64,000 bases of DNA from Aptenodytes patagonicus (Eukaryota; Chordata; Aves; Sphenisciformes; Spheniscidae). Position 1 is the stretch's first letter. Each line of letters opens with the position of its first letter. Location: NCBI RefSeq assembly GCF_965638725.1, contig NC_134950.1:137631636-137695635 (forward strand), read 5' to 3'. The notes beneath the pieces are model-generated. The model was not told the origin of the DNA and made no database searches. It saw nothing but the letters and a program-made list of their open reading frames with translations. Below, in pieces: positions 51,501 to 61,274 of this stretch. The translations under genes and the position numbers were made by a program.

Positions 51501-53440
51501 GAGAAACGAATATTTCTCTGCTTCTGACATGAACTATTTTTAGTGCTGCAAGGTCAGATAGTAGATTTTGGCATGAGAATATGTTTGAGATAGATACTTT
51601 TCAAGGCAGAAGCAGAAGCAGTGTGGTATTTCACAATACAGCATAGATACAAATAAAGATGCTTGTCTGGAGGTCAGAGTACATAGACAGACACATACAT
51701 GTGTATATGCATACATACATGAACAGTGAATGTGTGTTAATTTACTTTAACATATTAATAAACTACTTCCTCTTCTGGAAGTTTGGTAACGAAGATTTGT
51801 GCTCTAGATCAGCTTCATTTTGTGACATTCTATATGACCTTTGGTCAGAAATTGGGTATGGACTTATGGACAGATCAATCTCTAGTGAGCAAGGTGCCTT
51901 GACTAATCATCATCCTGTTTTCTAGAGGTGGGTGAATGAGATTGGGGCTGTAAAATGAGGGATAATGGTGTACAGTAGATCTTTAAGCATCATAGCAGAT
52001 AGTCCATAGAACAAAATAATTATAACCTCCCCACTTAGGAAGAAATGCGCAGACTTTGATTCCACCCTGACTGCCTTTTCTGAAAGGAAATGCAACCTGG
52101 CAGAGATGGAGATAAACCCCTGCTCCCTCAAAAAGTCTTCTTGCTCTAGGTAGGTGTCCTTAGAGGTAAGGTAACTGTGGAAAGAATCAGATGAGTGTTC
52201 ACCTCTGTGAACCTTCCTCCGCCAGGCTCCCCTCCTCTGCATGGCTACAGTCAGCCCCTGTGTGGTCTCGGGGTGGGAGGAGGAGGAGGTGGATGGGTTC
52301 CAACTTGCAGACCTGGCATTCAATCAGGCTACCAATCAAAAAAACATTTCCATTTGCCTAGGAGAGCATATGTGTATGTTAGGACAATCTTCCAGGCCCT
52401 TTCCCTCACGCCAGGCTTTGCTGCCTGCCTCAGAGGTAAAGGAGAGCCTATTATCCTGTCTAATGAACTCCTATGGGGCTCTTGTGAGTCACAGTTGTTT
52501 CTTACATGACCCTTTTTTTCATCTTCTTCTCTGAGATCCCAGGAGCAGCTGTAAGTCTAAAGGAGACCACGCTGAGTAGGAAGCACAGGGGGTTCTTCCC
52601 CAGGGTGCAGACATGGCTAACGGGGGAAAAGCCCACTTCCGTGCTGAAATTCTGGCTCTAGGATTCTGACTGGAATTGCATGAGCTGCAGGAAGAGTTTG
52701 AGTCCACCCCTACGAAGAAGGCTTTGTGGAATGCTTTATCCATCATCTGTGCCCGAGGTACGCCCTCCCCCACCTCGGAAGAAAAAGCAGCGTTTGTGGC
52801 TAAAAAGGCCTGAAGTTTTATGGAGTTTCCATGGGCCAAGTGTACTGAAAGATTGAATATATAGATTTGAGTAATGTGTGGGAGCAGGAAGAATACAAAA
52901 ATGATATATTTACATAGTTCAGGAAAGATGGAAGAGATGGAAAAGCAAAAAAAAAAAAAATCAAAGGAGCTGAAATAGCAAATAAGCTTCATTATTAATC
53001 TAAATAACTGTTATCCCCCGGAGTGTAGATAAGCTTGTTTTACTAAGCAGTCTTTTCAGATTTAGACATGAAACCACATAAACAAGACCCAGAGCCGTAA
53101 TTAGGGGCAGAGCTCTGCTACAGCATTAGATATGTTGATCTATTGCGATGGGAAGAACTGGTCTTCTCTGGGGTGGAGGAGAGGATATCACTCAGGCTTC
53201 CACCAAGGTACTCATGCTCTTCTTAAAAAGCCCCATCCACTGCCATGAATTACTTCTGGAGCGGAATAAAACATATATAAATAAAAGATTTCATATTAAA
53301 ACACGTGTTGCAAATCATTTCAGATCTTAATTTATTAGGACACCCGTCTCCTATGTGGGATCGCTTGTTTGATAATGGGACGTAGGTGTTTCTTGGCCTT
53401 GCACTGAGGCGAAAACTGGGAAGAAAGGACGATGCAGAAC
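48550..53440. other. AT-rich intergenic region without recognisable genes
   Basis: No gene recognised. The longest ORF is a 157-codon minus-strand frame at 52519-52992, partly a poly-A/T shadow, and it shows no known domain. There is no CpG island before about 53440. Confidence 0.6.
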
Positions 53441-53449
53441 AAACCAAAG

Positions 53450-54420
53450 CCCGGTGCGCAGGGCGGCGCAGCGCTCCCTGCCGCCGGCGCAGCCCCGCGG
53501 CCGGGCGGGCAGAGGCGGGGGAGGGCTGGGGCGCGGGGCTGGCCGCGCACCGGAGAGGCTGGGAGCACTGGAAGCAACGAGGCTTCCCTCCAGGGAAGTT
53601 AAAAAAAGCCGCTGTCACATCCTCCTGTGCCAGCAAGCCGTTAGGACTTTTAGATGAACGACCGCATCACGAGGAGCTTAAAAAATAAAGTAAAAATCAT
53701 TGTAGTCATTTTGACAATGAAACTGATTCCTTGAAGGATTCCCGTGTTATCCTTCTGTTTTCCAGAGCTTCCAAGCGAAGCGAGTGGCAACGCGCCGTGG
53801 ACTAGAAGCACACCAGTGAGCAGTGTCCGTGTGTCCGCGGAGGATCCGTGTGCCGGTCCGCCCCCCCCCCGCCCCAGCCCCGGCCCCGCTGCCCCGGGGG
53901 GGCGGCCGTGCCGGTGCGGCGTCGCGCAGGGCGGGCAGCGGCGCCCTCGGCGCTTGAGTCCCGCCTGAGCGAGAAAAAGCACTCGGGGCTCGCTGAAACG
54001 CGGAGGGTTTGAAGGAATCTGTGCAAACAGACCCGGGAGCGGGCGGGCAGCATCTCACATCGGGTGAAGGGACTTGGGCTGCTGCAGGAGCACGGCGGAT
54101 GCCCGCCTTGCTCTGCCCGAGGGGGGAGCGACTCACCTGGGAGCCGTGCCCGCCGCCGCCGGCCGGAGCGGGGACCGGCGGGGAATCGTGCCCTCCGGTG
54201 GCCGCCGGCCGCACAGCCCGGCGGCCGCACTCCCCCGCGGCGCGGCCCCGACGGGCGGCCCCCGCAGCCCGAGCCCCGCCGGCGGAGCCGAGCAGCACCG
54301 CGCCTACCCCCGCCAGGCCCGGGTAGCGAGGCTTCATTAACCGGCGCTTGGCAGCGCCTCCGCGTCCTCGGTCGTACGAGCTGCCGCGGTGAAAAGGAAG
54401 AAAGAAAAAGGAGAAAGAAG
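53450..54420. promoter_or_regulatory. orphan CpG island ~5 kb upstream of TWIST1
   Basis: Nearly 1 kb of dense G+C and CpG with many GC-box-like strings, sharply bounded by AT-rich DNA. No recognisable gene starts here. The minus-strand 296-codon frame at 53747-54637 and the other long frames are low-complexity Ala/Arg/Pro/Gly translations expected from GC-rich DNA. The island may mark an unannotated non-coding transcript, an alternative distal TWIST1 promoter, or a Polycomb-type regulatory platform. Confidence 0.75.
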
Positions 54421-54499
54421 CCGAAAAACGGGTCCCGTTCTCAGACCCTTTATATGTTCTTTCCGCCCGTCCGCCGTTGCTCTGCAGAAGTTTGTACCG

Positions 54500-56840
54500 G
54501 GGCACGGTGAGAGTTCTCAGCTCGTCTCCTGGTGTGCTTTGAACACGGAGCAAATTACAGCATAAATGCCAGGGTGGAAAGTTGCTGGGTGCTCTCTTGT
54601 CCCTTTTGAAGGGATTGGGTCTCGACCAGGCTTTCACCTAGCATCTGCAGGAATTAAAATACCCGGCCGTGGAAATTAGTGGGGAAACTTCAATTGATTT
54701 CAGTGGGCTTTGAAATAGGTCTTAAAGGTACAGCTTCTGAGGAAACGCCAGACCGAAAGCTTCCACATCGAAAACAGTCAGGCAGGCTGTGTCCAAGCGT
54801 GCACATATGTAGTAGTTACATTGTTGAATATCCCAAGAAATCCCCGCCAGTGAGGGAGTTTGGTATTTTACCACAGTGAACAGCCTTTGAGAGCTAAATT
54901 ACAATGTGTATAAGTGCATGCCGTATGGGAAATACTGAACAGCCTATTGCAACTTAGTTGTAATTTTTGTGTATGCACATAACACATTGGTGAGCAACAT
55001 TGCAGTTGTAACCACCAGATCTTGTGCACATTAGTTCTTAAACATCTGCACTGGTTTATGAACAGGCAGACAAAATCAGACCTTTCATTCATTCTTAAAC
55101 AAAAATCAAAGAAAGAATCAAACTGTTGGCCTACTCCCCTCAAAAGCTGTGATGTTTCTGCCTGGCTAAGGCAGACCCTGCTTGTCCCAGGCTGAGAGTG
55201 TCTCAGCAGCTGACGGGTGCCTACACGAGGACCAGCATGCAGCTGGGGGGATCCCTTCCAACTATTTCTCTGTGATCAGCCATGACCACAATGATCATCA
55301 CAGCCCAACTTGTTCTGTCGTTCTGCTAAGCTTACTCCTCATTTCATCTTCCTAGGAGCTTGACATTTATTTAGCTCCATGTTCACACTCACACATGTAA
55401 TCTAGGTGGTTACTTTACCAGTGTTACACATTACTGCACAGATGACAAAATGCTGGAGTTCTTTATGTCCTGACAGTGCCCCATGTAAGGGCTGATCCCA
55501 CAGCACACATTTTCCTGAGCTGAGGCCCAGGGAAGCTTGCAGGAATGGGCCTGGAAATATTCCTGGAAAGGCCCTGGAACTGCTTGTAGCTTTGCTTGCC
55601 ACCTCCAAAGAGCGAAGCAGGGTTGAGCGCCTGCCCAAGGAGCGAGGGGAATCCTTACCCGAGCCATGACTATGCACAGCAGAGAACAGGACATGGCATC
55701 CTTCATCCCATGCTCCAGAGTGATCTGTGGGTCTACCTTAGTGGCTTTTGGGGGTTCAAAACAGGCGGTTTAACACTGTATGAACTACACGCTGATTACT
55801 GTTTTGGTGTGGAATAAAAAGCCTCCACCTCCATCCCCACCAGAGCTGTATATTTCAAAATAAACTGGAGTTGACTTGATTTTCTTTAAAATCTGCACAG
55901 TCCCTGCTCCCCTTCCCTCCCAACACAGGCATATGCATGCACACTGCAAAAGACCGACTGTACATGCACACACACAGAAACACACGTCACACATAAACAC
56001 ACCAGTATGTCTTTCTTTCTCACACAGACCCCCAGACATGACTCTCTGACACATCCACCCTCCTCCGGACACACCTCTACACCCCAGCCCAAGGCAGGGT
56101 TGCTGCCCACCAGCAGGCCTGGGGGATCCAGGCGGGCTCCCACAGCCAGCCCAGCGGCAGGTCCCCTGGGCCAGACCGCTCCCACCACAGCTCGCCTGGC
56201 CTCTGCACTCCTGTGGTAGGTCTTGGCAGTAACAGCATGGGCTTAGTTTGCTTTGCTCCAGAGCACGTGAGTTGCAAGTTGAAGACAAATCAAAAACCAA
56301 AATGAAAATTATGGGGTTTTCTGTATAGTCATGGCTCATACAGCAGTGTGCAGGTCCCAGGTAGCACCACGTGGTCTGCTAAATACTGCTGGTTACTTTT
56401 GCTGCAGTTTCCATGAAGAGTAACTGACCCTAAACCCAACTATCTATCACGGTCAACCCCTCTTCTCTCTCTTCAAGGTCACCCCCTCCCTACATTTCTC
56501 TGTGTTTTCTGGTTTTCCACACCATGTAACACTCCCTCTCCACCTATCCTTGCCTTTCCCGCACGCCCTCCTCTGCACACCCTCCTCCTGCCCCATGGCA
56601 AGCAGGTGATGTCCTGCGTCCCACTCAAAGTTCAGCTGATCCAGACAAGCCATGCCTCCTGCCATAGCACCAAACCCTTAGGAGACACTGCCCCTCCCTC
56701 CTTTCAGGCAGTGGATCGCTTCCATTGATTTTGCTGATGTGGGGCTCCGCTGTCCAGGCATGGCCCCAGTGTCCTGTTCCCAACAGGGTAACAGTTGCCC
56801 AAAAACTGATTTGGTTTTGCACTTTGATGTTTTTTGTCTG
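54500..56840. other. intergenic region upstream of TWIST1
   Basis: Mixed composition, no recognised gene. A CA-rich degenerate stretch lies at about 55955-56005. A short CCCTTCCAACT…CTGTGATC string at about 55240-55280 vaguely resembles a CR1 3' end but is too short to call. Confidence 0.55.
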
Positions 56841-56848
56841 TAAGAAGC

Positions 56849-57054
56849 AGGGAGGAGAGAGGAAGGGAGGAAGGGAGGAAGGGAGGAAAGAGGGAAGGAG
56901 GGAAGGAGGGAAGGAAGGAAGGAAGGAAGGAAGGAAGGAAGGAAGGAAGGAAGGAAGGAAGGAAGGAAGGAAGGAAGGAAGGAAGGAAGGAAGGAAGGAA
57001 GGAAGGAAGGAAGGAAGGAAGGAAGGAAGGAAGGAAGGAAGGAAGGAAGGAAGG
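56849..57054. repeat. (GGAA)n microsatellite, ~37 perfect units
   Basis: An imperfect GGGA/GGAA lead-in from 56849 is followed by a perfect tetranucleotide array from about 56908 to 57054 (147 bp, about 37 units). It ends about 2 kb before the TWIST1 core promoter. GGAA is the core of ETS-family binding sites, and long arrays of this kind are prone to length polymorphism. The Arg/Lys/Glu-Gly and Leu-Pro-Ser-Phe repeat frames through it are artefacts of the array. Confidence 0.97.
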
Positions 57055-57479
57055 CAAGCCCCCAGAGCTGCCTACAGATGCTCACCACCACTGTTTCCAA
57101 CCTTAGCTCTGTAATGGCACTGCTCAACACCCCAGAGGAGCACCGGGGCTCTGGGCACAGCCAAAATTATTGGCGAGAGGGAGGTGGAGGGAGAGCCAGA
57201 TCTTCTTACCTTGGGGGCAGCAGCTGCTGCCGACGCAAGGTAACCCCCAAAGCTTCGTGGTGTCAAGGTGAGAGAAGAGTCCTATGGGTCACACAGCAGG
57301 GACAAGCCGAAAGCCGGGGAAGCTGTGCTCGCTCACGGTGGGTCTGTGTGCCGGCGTGCCTTCCCTCGCCTGGTAAGTCAGTCCCTGTTTCCTCCCCTGG
57401 TCCTGTTTCCGGCTGTTTCCAAAAAAAGAAGGTTTAGGGCAGACTGTTATTTGCTCTCATCGCGGGATGGAAGACCCAA

Positions 57480-57940
57480 GGAAGAAAGCTCAACCGAGGG
57501 GCAGCAGAGGAGCGGCGGGGCAGCTCCGCCGGCGGCGGGCGCCCGACGGGCGCTGCGGCGGGGAGCGGGGCCATCGGCCGCGCCGGGCCGGGCCCGCTGC
57601 CCTTCGGCGGCAGCTGCGCCGGGGTCCTGGCCCCTCGCAGCGCCTGGGATGGGAGGCCTCTGCCCGGAGGACAGGGAGCCCCCAGGCGGAGGGGAGAGAC
57701 GGCTCCTTTCCCCGGAGCAGATGACAGCTCTCTTCCAGAAGCCTCGTCTTTTTCGTCCCCAGGATGTATCGCTCCTCTGCCATTTCGTTCGCCCTCTCCG
57801 CCCTCCCACCTCAAACGCAGCCGGGGACCCGCGGCGCTGCCCCGGCGCTGCCCGCTCTGCCCCACGGCCGGAGGTGCCCCGTCTAAGCGGTCGCTGCCAG
57901 GCCGGCAGCGGAGGCGTGCGGTCCCCTCGCAGGGAGCAGC
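57480..57940. promoter_or_regulatory. CpG island in the TWIST1 upstream region
   Basis: A GC- and CpG-dense block separates the GGAA repeat from the TWIST1 promoter island. There is no gene; long ORFs on both strands are compositional. Together with 58250-60300 it forms a nearly continuous GC-rich domain over TWIST1. Confidence 0.7.
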
Positions 57941-58919
57941 AAAAGTGCATCGCCCCATTTATTAATGGATGGCAATTTCTAGCTTTCCTTCCCGGGCGTC
58001 CCCCGTTTGAATCTGAGCTGTTGTTAAAAAGACACACCACCTGCTCTGTGCTGCCAGCGAACGGGGAAGGAGGCACAAAAGCGGGGGATGGGGAGAAAGA
58101 GCTTTGGCTGCGAACATAAAAGAGAATTTAAAATAAATAAGCTCGGTTCCCAGGAAGTGCCGGACTCGGGCGCCTTCAGGGAGGGCGAACTGAAGCGAGC
58201 GGTCAGTAGCCACAGAGTGTGGGCCGATAGGGTCTGCACGCCCTCCCGTCTCCCGGTATGCCAGGTTGGGGGCTGCAGGGGCGCGGATCCTCCCCGGTTT
58301 CTCTTAAGACGAGCTCAAGGACCGATGCGTATGTACGAAGCCAGTGCTCAGTTTCCCCGCTGCTTCCACCTCTGAAGATGGCTTTCTCCGAGCGCAATCC
58401 TCCAGCCTGACAGGACAATCCTGTGCCGTCCCCCCTCCCCAGCCCAGAAATGTGCGGCTCCCTCGGAAAGCCAGACCCCGGGGGCGCGCGGTGATGGGAG
58501 CGCGGTGTGTGCGAGAGCGGGACAAAATTAGGATGTGCCTGGATGCTGCCCCGCGGGTAATTTCCCCTTCCTCCCTTTCGCTGCAAGCCGTGCCCGCTGC
58601 GGCGGGGAAAGCCCGAGAGATGCGGGCTGCCCCCGGCTGCTCCGGGGGAGCCGCCCGCCAGCGCAGGCACTTAGCGACCCGCTGGCCCCTCCGCAGCAGC
58701 GCAGGGTGTGCACGGACACCCCCATAACCTCCCGCTCCGGCCCCCCCAGCACCACCCCAAAGCCGAGTGCGAACCGAAGGAGCCTGAGGGAGAAACCGCG
58801 GAGAGGGAAGCCGAGAAAGGGGTTGGGGTAAGGATGTATGTGTGTGTGGGGGGGGAGGCCAGATCACTTGTGAATGGCTTGAAAAAAATAATTGGGGGAG
58901 GGCGTGGAGGGGGGGAAGC

Positions 58920-58930
58920 GGAAACTTTCC
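58920..58930. promoter_or_regulatory. TWIST1: palindromic GGAAACTTTCC (NF-kB/NFAT-like) next to a TATA box
   Basis: A perfect 11-bp palindrome made of two inverted GGAAA half-sites directly abuts the TATAAA at 58931. It resembles Rel-family sites (kB or paired NFAT). Twist genes are known NF-kB/Dorsal targets, so the match is plausible, but it is a motif call only. Confidence 0.4.
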
Positions 58931-59015
58931 TATAAAACTCAGCAAAAGTCCCTCCTCTCCACGTCAGGCCAATGACACTGCTGCCCCCAAACTTTCCGCC
59001 AGCAGGAGCTATAAG
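58931..59015 (+). promoter_or_regulatory. TWIST1: TWIST1 core promoter: TATAAA, CRE half-site, CCAAT, TATAAG
   Basis: In order: TATAAA at 58931-58936, ACGTCA at 58961-58966, CCAAT at 58969-58973, and a second TATA-like TATAAG at 59010-59015. The CCAAT lies about 40 bp before the second TATA, a classic spacing, so the main start is expected near 59040. The arrangement and much of the surrounding sequence match the mammalian TWIST1 promoter as I remember it; an alignment has not been run. Confidence 0.65.
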
Positions 59016-59129
59016 AACCTCCAAGTCTTCAACTTTCTCCCAATCCCAGACACCTCGAAGGGGCTCCAAGGAGGGATCGGGAGGGATTTTTTTTTTGGTT
59101 GGCTTTTTTTTTTTTCCTCTTGGATCCTG

Positions 59130-59156
59130 ATGCCATCCCCCCTCCCCCCAAAGTGA
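59130..59156 (+). other. short upstream ORF in the TWIST1 5' UTR
   Basis: An ATG followed by seven further codons (MPSPLPPK) and TGA lies 150 nt before the TWIST1 start. Its start context is weak (C at -3, C at +4), so most ribosomes should pass. It could mildly lower TWIST1 translation. Confidence 0.35.
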
Positions 59157-59305
59157 GGTCCTCCCTCCCTCCCTCCCTCCTCCTCCTCCTTCTCCTCGCA
59201 GGCCAGCGAAGCAGCCGATCAAGGGGGAGCTGGCGGGTTAGGTGCCCCCCTCTTCTCCCTGCCCTCCCCCCCCTCCCGGCCCGCTTCTCGCGTCTCCCCC
59301 CAGAG

Positions 59306-59872
59306 ATGATGCAGCAGGACGAGTCAAACTCGCCAGTCTCCCCCGCCGACGACAGCTTGAGCAACAGCGAAGAGGAGCCGGACCGGCAGCAGCTGCCCAA
59401 CAAGAGAGGGGGGCGCAAGCGGCGCTCCAGCCGCCGCAGCGCCGGCGGCGCCGTCGGGGCCGCGGACGAGCCCTGCAGCCCGGCCCAAGGCAAGCGGGGC
59501 AAGAAGTGCGGGGCGGGCGGGGGCGGCGGGGGCGGCGGCAGCAGCAGCGGCGGCGGCAGCCCCCAGTCCTACGAGGAGCTGCAGACCCAGCGGGTCATGG
59601 CCAACGTGCGGGAGCGGCAGCGCACGCAGTCGCTGAACGAAGCCTTCGCCGCCCTGCGGAAGATCATCCCCACGCTGCCCTCGGACAAGCTGAGCAAGAT
59701 CCAGACCCTCAAGCTGGCGGCCAGGTACATCGACTTCCTCTACCAGGTCTTACAGAGCGACGAGCTGGACTCCAAGATGGCAAGCTGCAGCTATGTGGCC
59801 CACGAGCGGCTCAGCTACGCCTTCTCGGTGTGGAGAATGGAGGGCGCCTGGTCCATGTCCGCATCCCACTAG
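59306..59872 (+). CDS. TWIST1: Twist-related protein 1, bHLH transcription factor
   Basis: 188-residue nuclear bHLH factor that controls mesenchyme, cranial neural crest, suture and limb development; it forms homodimers and E-protein heterodimers on E-boxes and promotes EMT. Seen here: N-terminal [16 protein letters not shown], two nuclear localisation clusters (NKRGGRKRR at 32-40, GKRGKK at 62-67), a Gly/Ser-rich tract (about 69-84), the bHLH at about 94-150 with NVRERQR (100-106; E103 and R106 contact the E-box), [28 protein letters not shown] helix-loop-helix, and the C-terminal WR/Twist box (166-188, [20 protein letters not shown]). All signature motifs are intact. Human TWIST1 is 202 aa; the difference lies mainly in the Gly tract. 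Two ATGs stand in tandem (59306, 59309); I chose the first, giving MMQQDES, like the mammalian MMQD start. The whole CDS is in exon 1. Confidence 0.98.
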   Translation: MMQQDESNSPVSPADDSLSNSEEEPDRQQLPNKRGGRKRRSSRRSAGGAVGAADEPCSPAQGKRGKKCGAGGGGGGGGSSSGGGSPQSYEELQTQRVMANVRERQRTQSLNEAFAALRKIIPTLPSDKLSKIQTLKLAARYIDFLYQVLQSDELDSKMASCSYVAHERLSYAFSVWRMEGAWSMSASH

Positions 59873-59915
59873 CAGGCGGCGTCCCCCACCCGCATCCCCC
59901 CGGCAGGAGCCCTAG

Positions 59916-60299
59916 GTAAGGCAGGGACCCCGAAACCGGCGGGGAGAGGCGGGGGGGGAACTGAGGTGCGGCCGGCTGCGCCGTGGACCGGGCACGCGTG
60001 GCCGTGGGGCGAGAGGGGCCCTCCCCGTCCGGCGGGGCCTGGCTTCCAGGGCCGGCCGGAGAGCAGGGAGGCTGGAGGTGCCCCCCCCCTCCCGCCCGGC
60101 GCGTCCCTCCCCCTGCGCGGCCCGAGGTGCGCCCCCGGCCCCGCGGGGCCCACGCGTGGCGGGGCTCTGCCGGCGGCCGGCGGGGGTGGGCTGCGAGCGG
60201 GGAGGCGGCGGCGGTGCGGGTGTGCCCCAGCCAGATGGGGCCGGCCTGAGATCACTTTTTCACCAAACGCTGCGGAGCCAGCGGGGCTGCTGGGATGGT

Positions 60300-60333
<34 letters not shown>

Positions 60334-60604
60334 AGTATTTTGAAGTGAATCCATGTCCGCCTGCGTGCTTCCCGATGAGCGTTTCCCACCGCCCCGGCAG
60401 CCCCCTTCCCTCGGCTCTGACACCGCTGGCTGCCGGGCCGGGGTGTCACACGGTCACCGCACCGCCTGCACGGCAGGGGCACGCGTTTCTCCCTCCTCTA
60501 GTCGTGCCCGATATGTGTATTTCCAGAGACAGGGAGGTGTAGGTAGATGTATGTGTATCTTTCATTTCAGTAACGAGTTTTCCGCCCTCTCTGGGTTTTT
60601 GCAG
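59916..60604 (+). other. TWIST1: TWIST1 intron (in the 3' UTR)
   Basis: A donor CTAG|GTAAGG at 59916 and an acceptor TTTTTGCAG ending at 60604 bound a 689-bp intron that begins 43 nt after the stop codon. This matches the two-exon structure of vertebrate TWIST1, whose only intron separates the CDS from a non-coding exon. The intron starts GC-rich and holds a CTG trinucleotide repeat (60302-60332). Confidence 0.9.
60302..60332 (+). repeat. (CTG)10 trinucleotide repeat inside the TWIST1 intron
   Basis: About ten perfect CTG units lie in the sense direction of the intron. I recall no such tract in the mammalian intron. Repeats of this length are often polymorphic but well below disease-type expansion ranges. 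Confidence 0.95.
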
Positions 60605-61244
60605 ATGACATTGTTCCCACAGAAGGAGAAAATGGACAATCTAGAGACTCTGAAGTTGGATACGATTTTTTTGGTCTTGTCTAAAAAAAAATGTACCAAG
60701 GATTTCTTGGAAATTAGAAGAGCAATATCCAAATTCAAAGCAGGGCGTGGGGAGCACTTAAGGAAAGAGAAAGAGACAAGGGCTTTGGACAGTGACTGCC
60801 CTTTGGGCGTCGGTACAATCCACACATCTCTGCATTCTGATAGAAGTCTGAATCGTTCGATTTTTTTTTTTTTAATTTTGACGAAGAATGTTGGAATTTA
60901 ACTTTTTTTTTTTATTTGCCTTTTTTTGCATGCATTCCCAAGAGGTCGTGCCTATGAGCCACTGATGAAAGGAAATACATTATTGTGGACTTTCTTCATT
61001 CTTGAATGAAACCAACCAACCAACCAAAAAATATCCCTGTAGAGATGAAAACCTTTTTTTTTTTTTTTTTTTTTTAGGGGGGAATAAGCTGGGCTCAAGC
61101 TGTTATATACCCGGTTCCTAACTTTTTTATTATTATTATTTTTCCTCTGAGAAAAAAATAAACATTTTATTTATTTATTGATGACCCATGTTAAAATGCA
61201 AATAGATCCGGTGTCTAAATGCATTCCTATTTTTATGATTGTTT

Positions 61245-61252
61245 TGTAAATA
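61245..61252 (+). promoter_or_regulatory. Pumilio response element in the TWIST1 3' UTR
   Basis: TGTAAATA is a perfect match to the PUF consensus UGUANAUA, 23 nt before the poly(A) signal. Translational control of TWIST1 through its 3' UTR is known in mammals; the role of this element is inferred. Confidence 0.5.
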
Positions 61253-61274
61253 TCATTGTATATTATTTTTCTGC

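Larger units (their letters stand above)
58250..60300. promoter_or_regulatory. TWIST1: TWIST1 CpG island (promoter, exon 1, intron start)
   Basis: G+C- and CpG-dense sequence spans the promoter, the 5' UTR, the coding exon and the first part of the intron. The density fits a developmentally regulated CpG-island promoter. The promoter itself (58920-59040) is locally less GC-rich and carries TATA and CCAAT elements. Confidence 0.85.

Noticed and set aside
52519..52992. 157-codon minus-strand ORF
   Set aside because: Partly a translation of an A-run (FFFF) with no recognisable domain. The opposite strand also has short coding-like strings broken by stops, and nothing settles either reading.
53747..54637. 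296-codon minus-strand ORF in the orphan CpG island
   Set aside because: Low-complexity Gly/Ala/Arg/Pro translation with several overlapping long ORFs on both strands; this is explained by GC-rich composition with few stops. No domain is visible.
55240..55285. Possible CR1 3' end
   Set aside because: Only about 30 bases resemble the CR1 tail, with no octamer repeat and no upstream CR1 sequence.
56678..57130. Long LPSF-repeat and KEGR-repeat ORFs over the GGAA microsatellite
   Set aside because: A tetranucleotide repeat reads open in all frames once no stop is present; this is not a gene.
57268..58119. 283-codon plus-strand ORF upstream of TWIST1
   Set aside because: It crosses a CpG island and contains no domain. 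Competing long frames on the other strand and no splice or start context support a compositional ORF.
59099..59305. In-frame N-terminal extension of TWIST1
   Set aside because: The frame is open upstream, but begins only at a TTG within a T-run. The ATG at 59306 matches the conserved TWIST1 N-terminus and follows a normal 5' UTR.
59242..59919. 225-codon alternative frame across the TWIST1 exon
   Set aside because: Arg/Gln/Gly-rich shadow of the TWIST1 coding frame.
60353..60901. 182-codon ORF through the TWIST1 intron and exon 2
   Set aside because: It runs across the intron acceptor and through the conserved non-coding 3' UTR; the peptide has no domain.
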